Source of the DNA: Nyssa sinensis
Lineage: Eukaryota > Streptophyta > Magnoliopsida > Cornales > Nyssaceae
Direction: 5' to 3'
NCBI GenBank assembly: GCA_008638375.1
Contig: CM018033.1
Span: 12,061,880-12,125,879, forward strand
Length of the DNA stretch: 64,000 nt
Shown here: positions 1-11,657 of the stretch, in pieces
Position numbering within the stretch: the first letter of the stretch is position 1
How the letters are laid out: each line of letters begins with the position of its first letter
Translations under genes and position numbers: made by a program
Notes under the pieces: model-generated
Told to the model about the DNA's origin: nothing
The model's input: only the letters and a program-made list of their open reading frames with translations
Database searches by the model: none

Positions 1-88
1 TCCCGACCCGACCGAGAAACGGATAACCCGTTTAAAACCAAACTGTGTCGTTTTAGCATAAATGATTTTAACTTTTAAATTCTAGGGC

Positions 89-107
89 TGACGTCAGCAT
101 GACGTCA
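89..107. promoter_or_regulatory. Paired TGACGTCA palindromes in copy I
   Basis: Two perfect TGACGTCA octamers start at 89 and 100, 11 bp apart. TGACG/TGACGTCA is the known core of as-1-type and CRE-type sites bound by plant TGA/bZIP factors. The same pair with the same spacing occurs in copy H at 4306-4324. A role in LTR transcription is inference. Confidence 0.5.
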
Positions 108-926
108 GCACATTACCCTGAACTGGTCAGAACCGGATTGGACCGGTCCGGTTCAATTGCTTAAGGACTGAACCCTTTGGTTCAGTTCAAACCTTTTGGA
201 AATTGCAAACCAACCCCCCAACAGTTCTGAATATTACACTGTGGCCCAGTTTCTGATGTTTTAATTCATTTATACCCCTGATAATTTAATAAATAATAAA
301 TTAAATTATTTAATTAATTTATTAATTAAATAAAAATGACCAAATTACCCCTAGGTCATAAATAGGTCAAATGAAGTCCAAATAAGTCAAATGAATAGTG
401 TATTTTCACTATTTCAATCATTCCGGACTCAATGGTGGGATCCGATTTGGGAAATTAAGTCCCGAAAAATACAAACACGTAGGAGTAAATGACCATACTA
501 CCCCTGATGATACTCGAACCCAAATACAACTAAAAGATAGTCTATTTTGACTATGTCAGACATTCCGGACTCAACGGTGAGGTCCGTATTAGCAGATAAA
601 GTGCCAAAAAATACAACACATGAAATTACCAAATTGCCCTTGACACTGTTTAGAACCCAAACAACGTCCGATTGAGACGAAACTGAAAACAATAGAAACC
701 CTGACACGTAGGGGACTATACACGTGATTGGATGACGAATCGGAGTCGAAACTTCACAACTGTGAAATGACCAAAATACCCCTAACCCTGTATCAAGTTA
801 GATAACATCCGAATGAACTAAGAACTAACCAATGAAAGCTTAAATAATTTCATAACCGGACTGCCTAGAGGTAGTACACATCCTGACTTCCTGGGATCAT
901 GCTATAGGATAAAACTCAAGACAGTC

Positions 927-1181
927 ATGGAAGGGAAAAACAAGAAATTTACCATTATGTCTAAAGCCGAAAGACTAGCTGACAAGAAGCAACAGGAGTT
1001 CATGCAACAACTCTTATGGCAACAAAAGATTATCGAACGGAACATAAGGATAGCCAAAACAACCGAGGTAGTCTCCGTTCGACCGTTTATATACAAGATG
1101 CGTACCAAGGCAATGGTCGCGGAGGCTAAACTAAAGAAACAGGAAGACACGGAAACCCTGAAAGAGTGGGTGCAAAGGTGA
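927..1181 (+). CDS. Small lysine/glutamine-rich ORF in copy I, unidentified
   Basis: An 84-codon ORF starts at an ATG inside a non-coding LTR-like element. The product is hydrophilic, rich in K, E and Q, with a helical look and no signal peptide or membrane segment. I do not recognise it. The sequence near its stop reads AAG|GTGAAT (1175-1180), a usable splice donor. Joining position 1177 to the family exon at 1296 keeps the frame and adds a very basic stretch (KKDKKKRK), then a short tail ending at a stop in the last exon (from 2080). No equivalent upstream ORF was seen in the other copies, so it may be a captured exon or a chance ORF. The antisense strand is also open here. Confidence 0.25.
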   Translation: MEGKNKKFTIMSKAERLADKKQQEFMQQLLWQQKIIERNIRIAKTTEVVSVRPFIYKMRTKAMVAEAKLKKQEDTETLKEWVQR

Positions 1182-1295
1182 ATTTCAGTTATCATAAAAA
1201 CACATAGACAGCGAGATAGTCTAACTCAGGTTGAATTTTAAATAAATCAAGTTAAGATTCATGTGAGATTTACGAAATGTTCCTAAATTTTCTAG

Positions 1296-2079
1296 GATAA
1301 AGAAGGATAAGAAGAAGAGAAAGGCTTCTCAGTTAAGTCCCGTTACCGCACAATGTGAGTAACCTGGAACTTCTGACTTGGTGTATAAGTACACCGTCTA
1401 GTTACTGTATTTTGATTTACTGTACTGTTTTGTATACTGTACTGTCTGAATGCATACTTTTTATACTGCATTACACGTAACATGATTTTGTACTGTCCTG
1501 CTCTCCTGTTCAGTTCGGGTCTGTCTTGTTCTGTTGTATGGTCTGTCATGGTTTTATTCTGTACTGTTGCGTCTTGTGAGTAACCTAGACTCCTGAATTG
1601 GTGTATAAGTACACCGTCTAGTTATTGTATTTTTTTTTATACTGTACTGTACTGTTCCTACTGATATACTGTCTTCCATGCTTCTATGCAATGCATGACT
1701 ATATTTTACCCTGTCCGATTTCACTGTTCCGTATTGAAATGAAATTATCCTTGTTTTTACTAAAAGAATAACTGACTCATGGTACCAAATTCAGTCTTGA
1801 ACACTGTATGAGCATATTGCACTATTTAAATTGTGCATACTGTACTGTTATCCTGTTATACTGTTCTGCTCCGCTCATTATTGAACTGTTCTGTTGCTAT
1901 GATGTTTTGATTGTATTCTTGTTTTAAATATTGTTCAAATATACAGATTTAACCATATCCTCTGAAATGTCTGATTCGACCACCTGTTTTATAAACAACA
2001 ATGGTTTGAAACCCATGACAGGGGACCCATGTTACTCACTGGGCTTTTTAAAGCTCACCCCTTCCCTAACATTTTTCAG
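1296..2079 (+). other. Exon-like segment and conserved intron signals, copy I
   Basis: TTTTCTAG|GATAAAG at 1295/1296 opens a 59-nt purine-rich segment closed by CAAT|GTGAGTAA at 1354/1355. A matching acceptor ATTTTTCAG|GTGAGG lies at 2079/2080, making an intron-like interval of 725 nt. The same donor and acceptor arrangement is present in copies A, B, C, D, E and F (donor only visible in H). Confidence 0.5.
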
Positions 2080-2815
2080 GTGAGGGACCTAGCGACCGGG
2101 ATTAGCGGGTTGGAGACCCGAATCACTATTTTGAAGAATCCATGAATTAACCATTTTTGTACCTAACTCCATTTTTGAATATGATGTACTGAAACCTAAG
2201 ACTCGTATCTTTTGTAGGACAATGATGTAATAGTTAACCATGGATGTATTAATGGCTCTGCCAAGGTGTTATGCATTCCCTTAGTTCCGCTGCAACTTAT
2301 ATTATTTGAATGCATTGTACTTGGATGTTACTGATGAATGGCCTGTGGTTAGGATTACCGTCGGCATTTTGATTTCAAAAAAAAAAAAAACCGATGGGTG
2401 CCTAACTGGCCGGTTGCATGCCCCTAATCCGCACAGGGTGGGTAAGGGGGATGTGACACTACCTATGTGCTTATTATTTATCTTGCAAAACATTTGTCAT
2501 ATGACTTTTATATAAAAGCCTTTTATGAGTATTTAAAACATGTGACGTATAACTTTTGCAGTGATGCTTCAATACTTGCAGTAATCAAATTCAGGATGTT
2601 TGAAGAAAATCAGACATGCTAACCATTTTGAAAAGAAAACATTTACGGATATAATATGTAAATAATCATGAAGCATGTCATGGCAGAATATTTAAAAAAA
2701 TAGAAATCATGAATACTGAATTTGACATATCAATGCTGTAAATATTTGAACTTAAAAAAACATCCGTTGAAATCCGTGGAGTTAAAACCTCCACTTCAAA
2801 TGCAAGATTACTCAC

Positions 2816-2870
2816 CTCGGTCCTTTAGGGTTAGTGCTAAAAATGCGCTTTCCCCCTTCCTTCGTAGTTC
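2816..2870 (-). other. Exon-like purine-rich segment, copy H
   Basis: Read on the minus strand: GTTCTTAG|GAACTACGAAGG at 2870, purine-rich core, and GACCGAG|GTGAGTAATC at 2816. It is 55 nt, with both splice signals close to consensus, at the same place in the element as in the other copies. Confidence 0.5.
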
Positions 2871-3199
2871 CTAAGAACAATTCATAAATAACCTCATTCA
2901 CTTCAAACCTCTCCTACTGATGCTTCTTAGCTTATGCTTAGATCGTATTAGATCCTAACACGATTTCATAAATTTCTTACGTACTCATTCTTAACCTATG
3001 ACACTTCTTAATGTATCAGGAATTAAATTTATTTTATTTTATACTCTTCTGGGAGTTCCATTAACTTTAACTTAAAGTTATTTACTTCACATAATTACGT
3101 GTCGTGTGTTTTCGTATTTCTTTGCCTTAGTTTAGTACTTTGGCAATATTTCAGTTCATAGTCATCTAACAGATGCTATTCATCAAATTTTATGTCTTT

Positions 3200-4070
3200 T
3201 TATTTTAGACATTCCTTTTGGTCAAATAGACTCTACCATTGAGTCCGGAGTGTCGAAAAAAGTCAATTTAGGCTTTCTTATAATTTAATTCGAACTTTGT
3301 ATGTAAAAGGGTAAAATGGTCATTCATCGTTTTACGTGTCATATTTTTCTGTACTTCGTTTCGTAATTTGGACTCCATTATTGAGTCCGGGATGTCAAAG
3401 AAAGTCAATTTAGACCTTCCTTGGTTTTAATTGGGCTTTTGGTGTACTAGGGGTAATTTGGTCATTTTATCCCCTCATGTGTCTTTATGTTCGGGACCTC
3501 ATCTCGTGTCGTGGACCTCACCATTGGACTCAGAAGGTCCGAGATAGTAAGATTACACTAATAACTTGTTAATTTTGGTCAAGGGGTATTTTGGTAATTT
3601 ATACCTTAACGTGTCTAAATTTTTTCAGAGTCCCGCCTCATGAAACGGATCCCACCATTAGATTCAGAATGTTTGTAATAGTTAGAATCCACTATTTATT
3701 TATTTTATTTGGACCTCGTTTGGCTTATTTATGGGGCCGGGGCATTTTGGTCATTTTGACATTCTTTAGGGGTCTTTAATTTTTCGGGACCTCATCTCAT
3801 GTTGTGGACCTCACCAATGGACTCAGAGGGTCCAAGATAGTAAGGTTACATATATAACTCGTAATTTTTGGTCAAGGGGTATTTTGCTCATTTACCCCTT
3901 TATGTGTCTTTATTTTTTTCGGGTCCCGTCTCGTAAAACGGACCCTACCATTGGCTTCAGAATATCCGAAACAATAAGGATATACTATTCATATGTTTAA
4001 TTTGGACTTTATTTGCTTAATATTTGAATTAGGGGCATAATAGTCATTTTACTTTATTTATTAAATAATT
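3200..4070 (-). repeat. Six ~140-bp tandem subrepeats in copy H
   Basis: The phrase GACCTCACCATTGGACTCAG and close variants begins at 3229, 3371, 3514, 3648, 3807 and 3941 (spacings 142, 143, 134, 159 and 134 bp). Each unit also repeats a TTTTGGTCATTT-like phrase. Other copies carry only two or three units. Confidence 0.75.
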
Positions 4071-4305
4071 AAATTAATTTTTTAATTATTTAATTATTTT
4101 CTAGGGGTCAAATTGAATAAGTTTTCCCTCAGTTGGGCCCCAGTAGAATTTCTTAGAAAGTTTGGGGTCAATCCGTAAATAAGAAAAGATTTGGTTTATT
4201 TAATTTTTAATTAAATTATAAAACCAATGGGTTCGGTCCAAATTCAAGTGAACCGGTCTGGTTCACCTACAAACCAACTGGTTTAACCGGTTTGCCATGT
4301 AATGC

Positions 4306-4324
4306 TGACGTCATGATGACGTCA
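4306..4324. promoter_or_regulatory. Paired TGACGTCA palindromes in copy H
   Basis: Perfect TGACGTCA octamers at 4306-4313 and 4317-4324, spaced 11 bp start to start, exactly as in copy I although the surrounding sequence differs. They are candidate bZIP (TGA/as-1 class) sites. Confidence 0.5.
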
Positions 4325-5825
4325 GCCCTAATGGTTAAAATTAAAAATTTTGAAACCTCTAAACGTCACCGTTTCAATAAACCCATAACCGGATTTGACC
4401 CGAACCAGTAACCGCCCCGTAGACCGACCCGACCCGTACAATGTCGTCTTCCCTATCGAAGCCGACACTGTTCACTCAAAACCCTAATTATTTTCAGTCG
4501 TTATTTCTTCAATTTCATGGAGTTTTATTCACCAAATCTTCACTGTTTTTATCATAAATTATTCCTAAACCATAAACGATCATTTTGGCATCCTTTTTAG
4601 GCATCAAACTGGTCCAACGAGCTCGGTTCAAGCCTTGATAATTCGACCTGCAAGTCGGTTGTATACGCTCATTTCTGAGCCAAATTCGATGAGGCTTGTC
4701 CTGTTGTGGTCCCCTTTTCATGGGGCTTCACCTTCCATTCATCAAAGTGGATTTAATCTCATATTTTTGAACTTTGTTTCTGGAACCCGAACCTATAATT
4801 CGATATTTGGGCTTCGATTCTTTTGAGTTTTGGTCGCGGTCATAGGTCTTTGGCATGTTTGTGGAGTCTAGTTGAGGTCTTGATGACCAAAACCTGATTT
4901 GGTTGCCATTGGTTCAGACCTGCTTGGGCAAGGTCCTCCAATGGCTGTTTTATGTGGGTTTCTATTTTCCTGGGGTTTTTGAGGTCTAATTTCATGCTTG
5001 GTTAAGTCTAGACACATCTTAAACATCATATATACATAAATCATGTTTTAAACAGTTTATAAATATGTAAAACTCTAGAGAGAGAAAATATTAAGATTTT
5101 GTGGTTTTTACCTTTCTAAGTTGATTCCTTCTCCCTTCACTACTGGTTTCCTTCCTTCTTCTTCTTCTCAGACTTCTCTTTTTCTCTCTTTCTTTACTTG
5201 GACGAATGGTGTGTGTGTGTGTGATGTATGAAATGTGCATATGTGTTCATGACAAATGCTTGATCATTGTCCTTTCTGATTTTCCCACCTACTGGTTTAC
5301 CTTGTGGCAGCTTCCATGTTCAGTTTTCTTTTACTATTTTGGGGCAGTGGTGAGCAGGCCATCCTGGCCGGTTGCATGTGTGTGTGGTGTCTTAGGTTTT
5401 GTTTTGTATAAGCATATATATGTATATATATATATATATATTTTATATTACCAACACATTTGAAGACACACACACTTCATTGCACTTTGGATATTAGGAT
5501 GCCCCCACTTCACTTATGAAATTTTTATATATTTACACATATACACATATTTTGACATGCATGCATGCATACACACACTCATATATATATATTCATGTAT
5601 AATTATATATATATATATATTTTTAAGGTTACAAATATTTATATAGTATATATTTTTGCATTTAATTATATATATATATATGTATGTTACAATTTACTTC
5701 TTATATTAAAATAATTAATTACTTTAAAATTAATTATTTTCTTAAATGTATCATCTTTGTACTAATCTTTCATATTCTCGTAATACGTGTCACATTACCC
5801 GACATTCTCGGGTCGGGGTATTACA

Positions 5826-6351
5826 ACTTTAGCCCCCATCCTTCACTTCTCATCAATTTCTCTTACAGTCATTAAATTTTGCTTTTTTACTTTTTACTTT
5901 ACATTAATTCTTTGCATGATATTTTGTATATTATATATATGTATTTAATATAACACACACCAACCCACAAGTAAACACACACGCATATACAGCCGACACC
6001 CTCACTTACACCACAAACACATGCAAGATTCACACACAACACATGCAGTATGCATGGCTGTGTCCCCTTTTGCATTTCTTTTTTATTTTCACAATACTTT
6101 ACATATATATATATATATATATACAACCATATACATATATATATATATATACATATATACCCGTATACATGTCTAATTTAGATTTTTAAGGGCGTATACA
6201 TATTCTAATATTATATGATGTACGTATTTAAAATTAAATACTACTCATTCGTGTACTAGTGTATACACGTAGAAGTTCGAGTACAAGCGCTTGTCAAAAT
6301 GTTCGGTTCACACCTGGATGTACGTATAATACCCTGGGTCAGGGTGTTACA
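5826..6351 (-). mobile_element. Non-coding TG...CA element, copy G (5' 526 bp)
   Basis: On the minus strand TGTAACACCCTGACCC starts at 6351, directly after the RNase H reading frame of gypsy G1. The flank CCTTC (6352-6356) is the expected target duplication; its partner is off the left edge because copy H interrupts G at 5825/5826. The piece includes TA and CA-rich microsatellites (5930-6160). No coding. Confidence 0.65.
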
Positions 6352-6356
6352 CCTTC

Positions 6357-7812
6357 GCTGTCCAAGAACAGCACCTGCATCATAATCACTGGCATCACAC
6401 ATAATCTCAAAAGGCAAAGTCCAATCAAGTGGCTGCATTATGGGTGCTGAGGTAAGCTTGCCAATTAGCGTTTTAAAGGCCTCTTGACAAGCCTGTGTCC
6501 ACTCAAATGGGGCATCTTTAGCTGGGTGGTCACATAATGGTCTAGATATGGTGAAAAATTTTTGTATGAACCTCCTATAAAAACCCGTATGACTAAGAAA
6601 GGATCTCACATCTTTTACTGTCCTAGGTGTAGGAAATTTAGAGATTAATTCAATCTTAGATTGATCAACCTTTATCCTCCTAGAAGAAATAATATGCCTT
6701 AAGACAATACTTGAAGGTACCATAAAGTGGCATTTTTCCCAATTCAAAACCAATTCCTTCTCCCCACAACAAGTCAACACTCTCTCTAAATTCAATAGGC
6801 ATGCATCAAAAGAAGATCCAAAAATAGTCACATCATCCATAAAAACTTCCATGCAATTTTCAACCATATCACTAAAAATACTCATCATGCAACGTTGAAA
6901 AGTAGCAGGTGCATTACACAATCCAAATGGCATTCTACGAAAAACATAAGTACCAAAAGGACAAGTAAAAGTGGTTTTATCCTGGTCTTTTAAGGCAATT
7001 TCAATTTGATAATGACTAGAATAACCATCCAAGAAACAATAAAAAGGATGACCAGCCACATGCTCAAGAATTTGATCAATAAAAGGGAGAGGAAAATGGT
7101 CTTTCTGGGTGGCAGCATTCAATTTTCTATAATCAATGCACATTCGCCATCCAGTCATAAGTTTTGTAGGGACTAACTCTCTTAGGTCATTTTTCACCAC
7201 AGTAACACCTGACTTTTTAGGGACAACCTGTGTAGGACTAACCCATTTACTATCAACAATAGGATATATGATTCCTGCATCTAATAGTTTCAACAGTTCA
7301 TTTTTCACCACTTCTTTCATAGTGGGATTAAGCCTACTTTGGGGGTCTCTACGAGGGCTACTTCCTTCCTTTAAATTGATTTTATGAGAATAGACCAGGG
7401 GACTAACACCTTTTATATCAGTAATGCTCCAACCTATGGCTGACCTATGTTCTTTTAAGGTCTGAATTAATTTCTCACCTTGAGACTCAGACAATTTAGA
7501 TGAGATAATAACAGGAAAAGTATCACTTGGACCAAGGAAGGCATGCTTTAAACCCTTGGGCAAAGGCTTCAATTCAACTTTTGGTGCTTCTACACTTGAA
7601 GGAATCTGTTTTCCACTTTTTTCAGGCAACTCCTCAAACTTCGGTTTCCATGCCCGTGCTCCATAATCCTGAGTTCTGCCAAAAATAGCAAAAATATCAA
7701 CCACATCAGATGGATCAGTAATATAATCAAATTCAGAATTAACAAGAAAATGCCCAAGGGGATCAAAATCATGACTTGCAGGAACTCCCCTATCCATGAG
7801 TGAATTAATCAT
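6357..7812 (-). pseudogene. G1 reverse transcriptase and start of RNase H
   Basis: A long open frame (about 485 codons from G1 itself) encodes the Ty3/gypsy reverse transcriptase that copies element RNA into DNA. Visible landmarks are PTQVVPKKSG, WRMCIDYRKLN, TTFTCPFGTYVFRRMPFGLCNAPATF (written here only as family landmarks, in two parts), and the catalytic VFMDDVTIFG with MDD codons at about 6832-6840. The RNase H entry motif MCDASDY is followed by GAVLGQRR, after which the frame runs into copy G at 6351 and picks up about 30 foreign residues. The palm and catalytic aspartates look intact. This is the best-preserved enzyme in the window, but it cannot be functional without the remaining pol. 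Confidence 0.9.
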
Positions 7813-7845
7813 GTACGTCTGGTGGCACTCGTCCTCCTCTTCTGG

Positions 7846-8265
7846 CTATTTTGTAATATGGAAGATATTCACCTCGAGAGTCATGTTCCCAAAAGACAGC
7901 TTTATGAGCCCATTCCTGCAATTAATAAGGGCATTAGCAGTGGCAAGGAAAGGACTACCTAAAATCAAAGGAATTTTTGAAGTAGAGTCAACAACAGAGC
8001 TGGTGTCAAGGATTAGGAAATCAACAGGATAATAAAATTTATCAATTTGAATCAGAACATCCTCTACCATACCCCGTGGCGCTCTGATTGAATGGTCAGC
8101 CAATTACAATACCACAGAAGTTGGTTTGATTTCTCCCAAACCCATTTACAAATAAATAGAATAAAGCATTAAATTCACACTAGCTCCTAAATCAAGCAAA
8201 GCCTGCCCAAACTCATGATTTCCAATGCTGCGTGCAATGGTTGGACAACCAGGATCCTTGTACTT
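7846..8265 (-). pseudogene. G1 aspartic protease
   Basis: The active-site motif LLDLGASVNLM is readable on the minus strand near 8175-8205. It is followed after a stop by an 85-codon frame (8103-7846) with PRGMVEDVLIQIDKFYYPVDFLILD and ILGSPFLATA, the standard flap and C-terminal strand of gypsy proteases; the core D is present. At least two in-frame stops separate the pieces. The enzyme would mature Gag and Pol inside virus-like particles; here it is broken. Confidence 0.8.
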
Positions 8266-8277
8266 AGGAGGAATCCT

Positions 8278-9240
8278 CTACTCAATTAGATCACTAACTT
8301 GCTCTGTCCAGAACATAGTTTTCTTCACATAGTGCTTCCTCTTAACTGTACACAAATCTTTAAGAAATTTTGCATAAGTAGTAACTTGTTTAATCACATG
8401 CAAAAGAGGAAGATTGATTTTTACCTGCCTGAGATTCTCTAGGATTTCATTGTTAGGATCCAAAGTCCGCTTACTTGATTTTAAAGCTTGTGGGAATGGT
8501 TCCTTAACAGGGCTCTTTGTCACCTCTGGTTCCTTGGACAGCTCGGCATTACTACTATCTTGATCCTTTTCCACATCCCCTGATTTGTCCATTGTTAGGA
8601 TGTGTAATGACTTACCACTTCGAGTCACAATGGCGTTCGCATCCTTCAAATTCTCTTGCGCCATGTGTTGACCATGGGGTGTGGACTGAGCTTGGGAAGG
8701 GAAGCTACCTCGCTCATTCACGCTCAAAGAGCTCATCAATTTGGACACTTGGCTCTTTATCTCCTTGTTTTCTTCCACAACCTGCGTGATCAAAGATTCA
8801 AACTTTTGATTAGTCTTACCTTGTGCTTCAATAAAAGAATACAAAGTGTCTTCTAAAGAATTCCTAGAAGATGAAGGTGCATGATATGGTGCAGGGTATG
8901 ATCTAGGGGGCTGTGCAGATGGCTGGTTTTCAGACTTTCAGTTAAAATTGGGGTGATTGCGCCACCCCGGATTATAGGTCTCAGAGAAGGGTGTGAAAAG
9001 CTTCTTGCACATACCTAAGGAATTACATTGTCCTTCATACATCCCTCTCATCTCAATAAATATGGGACACTCTTGGGCGAGGTGATCTACCCCCCCACAC
9101 ACCGAACATGGTCTAAAAGACTTTGCATGATTAGCCAAGTGTGTTGGCTTTAAGTCCCTAGCCTTTAACACCTCTAACTCCCTAGTGAGTATCTCCACCT
9201 TAGCCTTGAAGTTGTCCTCCTCCCTGAGATGTTAAATTCC
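8278..9240 (-). pseudogene. G1 gag C-terminal region with zinc knuckle
   Basis: Two open pieces (9198-8938 and 8844-8278). The first contains CSVCGGVDHLAQECP, a CCHC RNA-binding knuckle typical of gag nucleocapsid. The second has the coiled, charged linker ending NINLPLLHVIKQVTTYAKFLKDL, which in Tat/Athila elements precedes the protease. Stops between the pieces show decay. Confidence 0.8.
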
Positions 9241-9898
9241 ACCACCATTTTGGTTCCCTATAGGTCGTGACCTACTTGTGCTCTCAAGAGCACTAGGTCC
9301 TGTCCAAGTGTGAGCTTTTTCAATAAGCTCATTAAGGTACTCTATGGCCTCATCAGGATCTTTCTACAAAAACTCACCATTACACATCATCTCTACAAAT
9401 TGGTGCTCTCTAGGTGTAAGTCCCTCATAGAAGTAACTCACTAGACAGCCAACTCTCATACCCATGGTGAGGGCACATACTCAATAATTTCTTAAATCTC
9501 TCCCAAGACTGATATAAAGTCTCGCTGTCCTTTTGTGAAAAGGTGGAGATCTATCTTTTTAAAGTATTGGTCTTATGTTAGGGAAAGTATTTAGTAAAGA
9601 AAATCTGAGTCATCTCATTCCACGATCCAATCGACCGTGGTCTCAATGAGTATAGCCAACTTTTAGCTCTATCCTTCAAAGAGAAGGGAAATAACTTAAG
9701 TGTCGTAATGTCATTTGTTGCATTTTGACTATGCAAAGTCGCAACTACCTCTTCAAACTCCCTAATGTTCACATATGGATTTTCATTTTCCAAACCATGA
9801 AATGTAGGGAGTAACTGTATCACCCCTCGTTTTAACATCAAGTTGACGCATATTGGGTGGAAACATGATGCATGATGCATGATGGTGTGGTTGTGCAT
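9241..9898 (-). pseudogene. G1 gag capsid domain
   Basis: The frame 9898-9578 holds the retrotransposon gag signature (LKLFPFSLKDRAKSWLYSL, then WNEMTQIFFTKYFP). Coding likeness continues to about 9250 through stops and frameshifts (WERFKKLL, then several breaks). It forms the particle shell in the family. The A1 element carries a homologous but distinct gag at 26205-26645. Confidence 0.8.
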
Positions 9899-10226
9899 GT
9901 AGGGTGGAGGTAATCCTGAAGGGTCCTAGTAGGTTGATCCTCGTGTTCACTCATATTTTCAGAATTAGAAGAATTATCAAAAAAAAAGAATTATAAAAAT
10001 TAGACTCTAAATCTGGCGCTAACACAGGCCTACAAGCAAATCGACCTAATGCGTCCCTATACCTATTATGCATGCAGATAACAATAAAAATAAATAAATA
10101 AATAAAATAAAATAATAATGTAGCAAGTAAAAAGAAGGAACGAAGTTACCGCTTTTACAAACTACTTGAAAAGAAAAACTATCTCATGATTCTTCTATCG
10201 TCTCCCCAGCAATAGCTGCCAAAATT
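9899..10226 (-). other. G1 leader and primer-binding site
   Basis: Between gag and LTR. Next to the LTR the minus strand reads TTTTGGCAGCTATTGCTGGG (about 10207-10226), a degenerate relative of the TTGGCGCCGTTGCCGGGG primer-binding site seen in A1. The rest is AT-rich leader with no ORF. Confidence 0.6.
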
Positions 10227-11657
10227 TGATTACGCCCAAAGAATAACGCGGTAGTTGTAGTGCAGCTTTGGGGTGTCGATTCCACAGGGAGACAGATTAA
10301 AAGAATAACAGACATAATAAAGAAGCTGAAGAAAATATTAAATGATTAACGAGAAAATAAAAAGTGATTTTAAATGCAATTTAAAATTTAAAAAAGTGAT
10401 TAACGAAAAAAGTACTCAAATTACCGAACAGTAGAGCGTCGGGAATCCCTTGCACATATCCGGTATTTTAATTATTTTTAATTCACTGATAACTCAATTG
10501 AGAATTTAATTCCAAAAATCCCAATTGGAAGATATAAAAGTATAAACCAAAATTAAATCGAATGTAACCTTTTGAAAAATCATTCATCACTTTTAAATCA
10601 CGTGAATTGTTATCCACATTAAGAAAACCCAACGACGACAATATACCTAGGGAGCAATATTGCAGCAAAGAATTAAATCAATATAAATAATCAATTGATC
10701 CTAACATAATCAAACAACTAATCCATTCAATAGAAAAGGCCTGATTGAATCTATAAATGGAATAAACTCTATGATTATTCGGAGAAGAAAACACCAACAA
10801 TAAATTGAGAATGATAAACAAAGAATTTTAATAAATAAAAATCCAGAACATGAATCAAAAATAAATTAAAAATACTATCTAATGTGCAAGTTTATCCCTA
10901 GCCCTACTTGGAAATTAGTTACCCATACACATAACGGACAACATAAATCTTCAGGGAAAAATAAACATGAAACATGCTGGCTTTTTCTCTTTGATTCAGC
11001 GCTGCACTGCACAACGCCTCTCGTCCTTCTTTAGTTTTCCTATATCCCACACACCCCTCCTTCCTTTTTAATCTTTCTTCCCTTTCCTTTTTTTTTTTTC
11101 CTTTTTTTCTTACTTGGCTTTTGCGCCCTAGCCCATTCAGCGCCTGGGCCCACGCTACTTCAATTCTTCTTTTTCTTTCTTTGGTCAACCATCCCAGCCG
11201 TTTCACTAAGCCTCCAAGCCGCAGCGCCTCAAGCCCATTTTATCTAGCTTGCACAGCACAGCGCCTCACCCCTTGTTGCCCTCATGTCGCACGTACTCTT
11301 CTTGAGCTTTCTTTCTTTCTTTTTTTTTCCTTTTTTGCCTTGCTCCTAGGACCCCACGCCTTTGACTTTTCTTCTTAGTTTCTTTTCCTTTTCTTTTGGC
11401 TTTCTTTTTTCTTTCTTTTGCTTAGCGCCAGCCACTTGCTTCAATGCTTTACTAATTAAATAGATATATTAATCAGCTCACTTAAACAGAAAATATGTCA
11501 TAAAATAATACTCAAACATATCTCACTGTAAATACAAATTAAATTAAATAATATAAATTATATCCCAACATTTCTATTCACATTTTAACATTTTAATCTA
11601 ATAATAGGATATTTAGAGTGCACAAGATATTTAGAGTGCACTTTTGTGCACTCATCA
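10227..11657 (-). repeat. G1 5' LTR (1431 bp)
   Basis: Minus strand starts TGATGAGTGCACAAAAGTGC (11657) and ends CGTAATCA (10227), giving TG...CA ends. A run around 11470-11500 (ACATATTTTCTGTTTAAGTG) is identical to the A1 LTR near its start. The interior has pyrimidine-rich tracts 11040-11440. The outer edge coincides with the break in Co1 coding. Confidence 0.75.

Larger units (their letters stand above)
1..2458 (+). mobile_element. Non-coding TG...CA element, copy I (3' part; 5' end off window)
   Basis: The end GGGTGGGTAAGGGGGATGTGACA-like sequence at 2435-2458 matches the 3' ends of copies A, C, E and F. The body carries the family's ~140-bp subrepeats (target phrases near 425 and 567), a purine-rich exon-like segment at 1296-1354 and an acceptor at 2079. 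No retroviral coding is present apart from the small ORF at 927. The DNA right of 2458 is the interior of a copy in the opposite orientation (H), so I infer that I is inserted in H. The left end and the matching target duplication (right flank CTACC) lie outside the window. Solo LTR is the most economical reading. Confidence 0.7.
2459..5825 (-). mobile_element. Non-coding TG...CA element, copy H (5' part, opposite orientation)
   Basis: On the minus strand the element begins TGTAATACCCCGACCC at 5825, the family 5' end, and reads leftward until interrupted by copy I at 2458. It holds six ~140-bp subrepeats (3200-4070), a paired TGACGTCA (4306-4324), the exon-like segment 2816-2870 with donor GAG|GTGAGT, and TA-rich tracts. 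Its right flank (ACTTT, 5826-5830) continues as the interior of copy G, so H sits in G. There is no coding. Its 3' terminus must lie left of the window if I is inserted in it. Confidence 0.65.
6352..11657 (-). mobile_element. Ty3/gypsy element G1 (Tat/Athila-like), 5' LTR to RNase H start
   Basis: Reading right to left: LTR 11657-10227, primer-binding site, gag, protease and reverse transcriptase, then a break at 6352 caused by copy G. Integrase and the 3' LTR are not in the window. The LTR shares a ~30-bp run near its start (around 11480) with the LTR of gypsy A1, so the two are related. G1 sits inside the reverse transcriptase of Co1: Co1 coding stops exactly at 11658, where the flank CATCC is the expected target duplication. 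Numerous stops in gag show that it is inactive. Confidence 0.85.

Noticed and set aside
5899..6126. Minus-strand open frame of 75 codons
   Set aside because: It spans TA and CA/GT microsatellites in copy G and has no domain.
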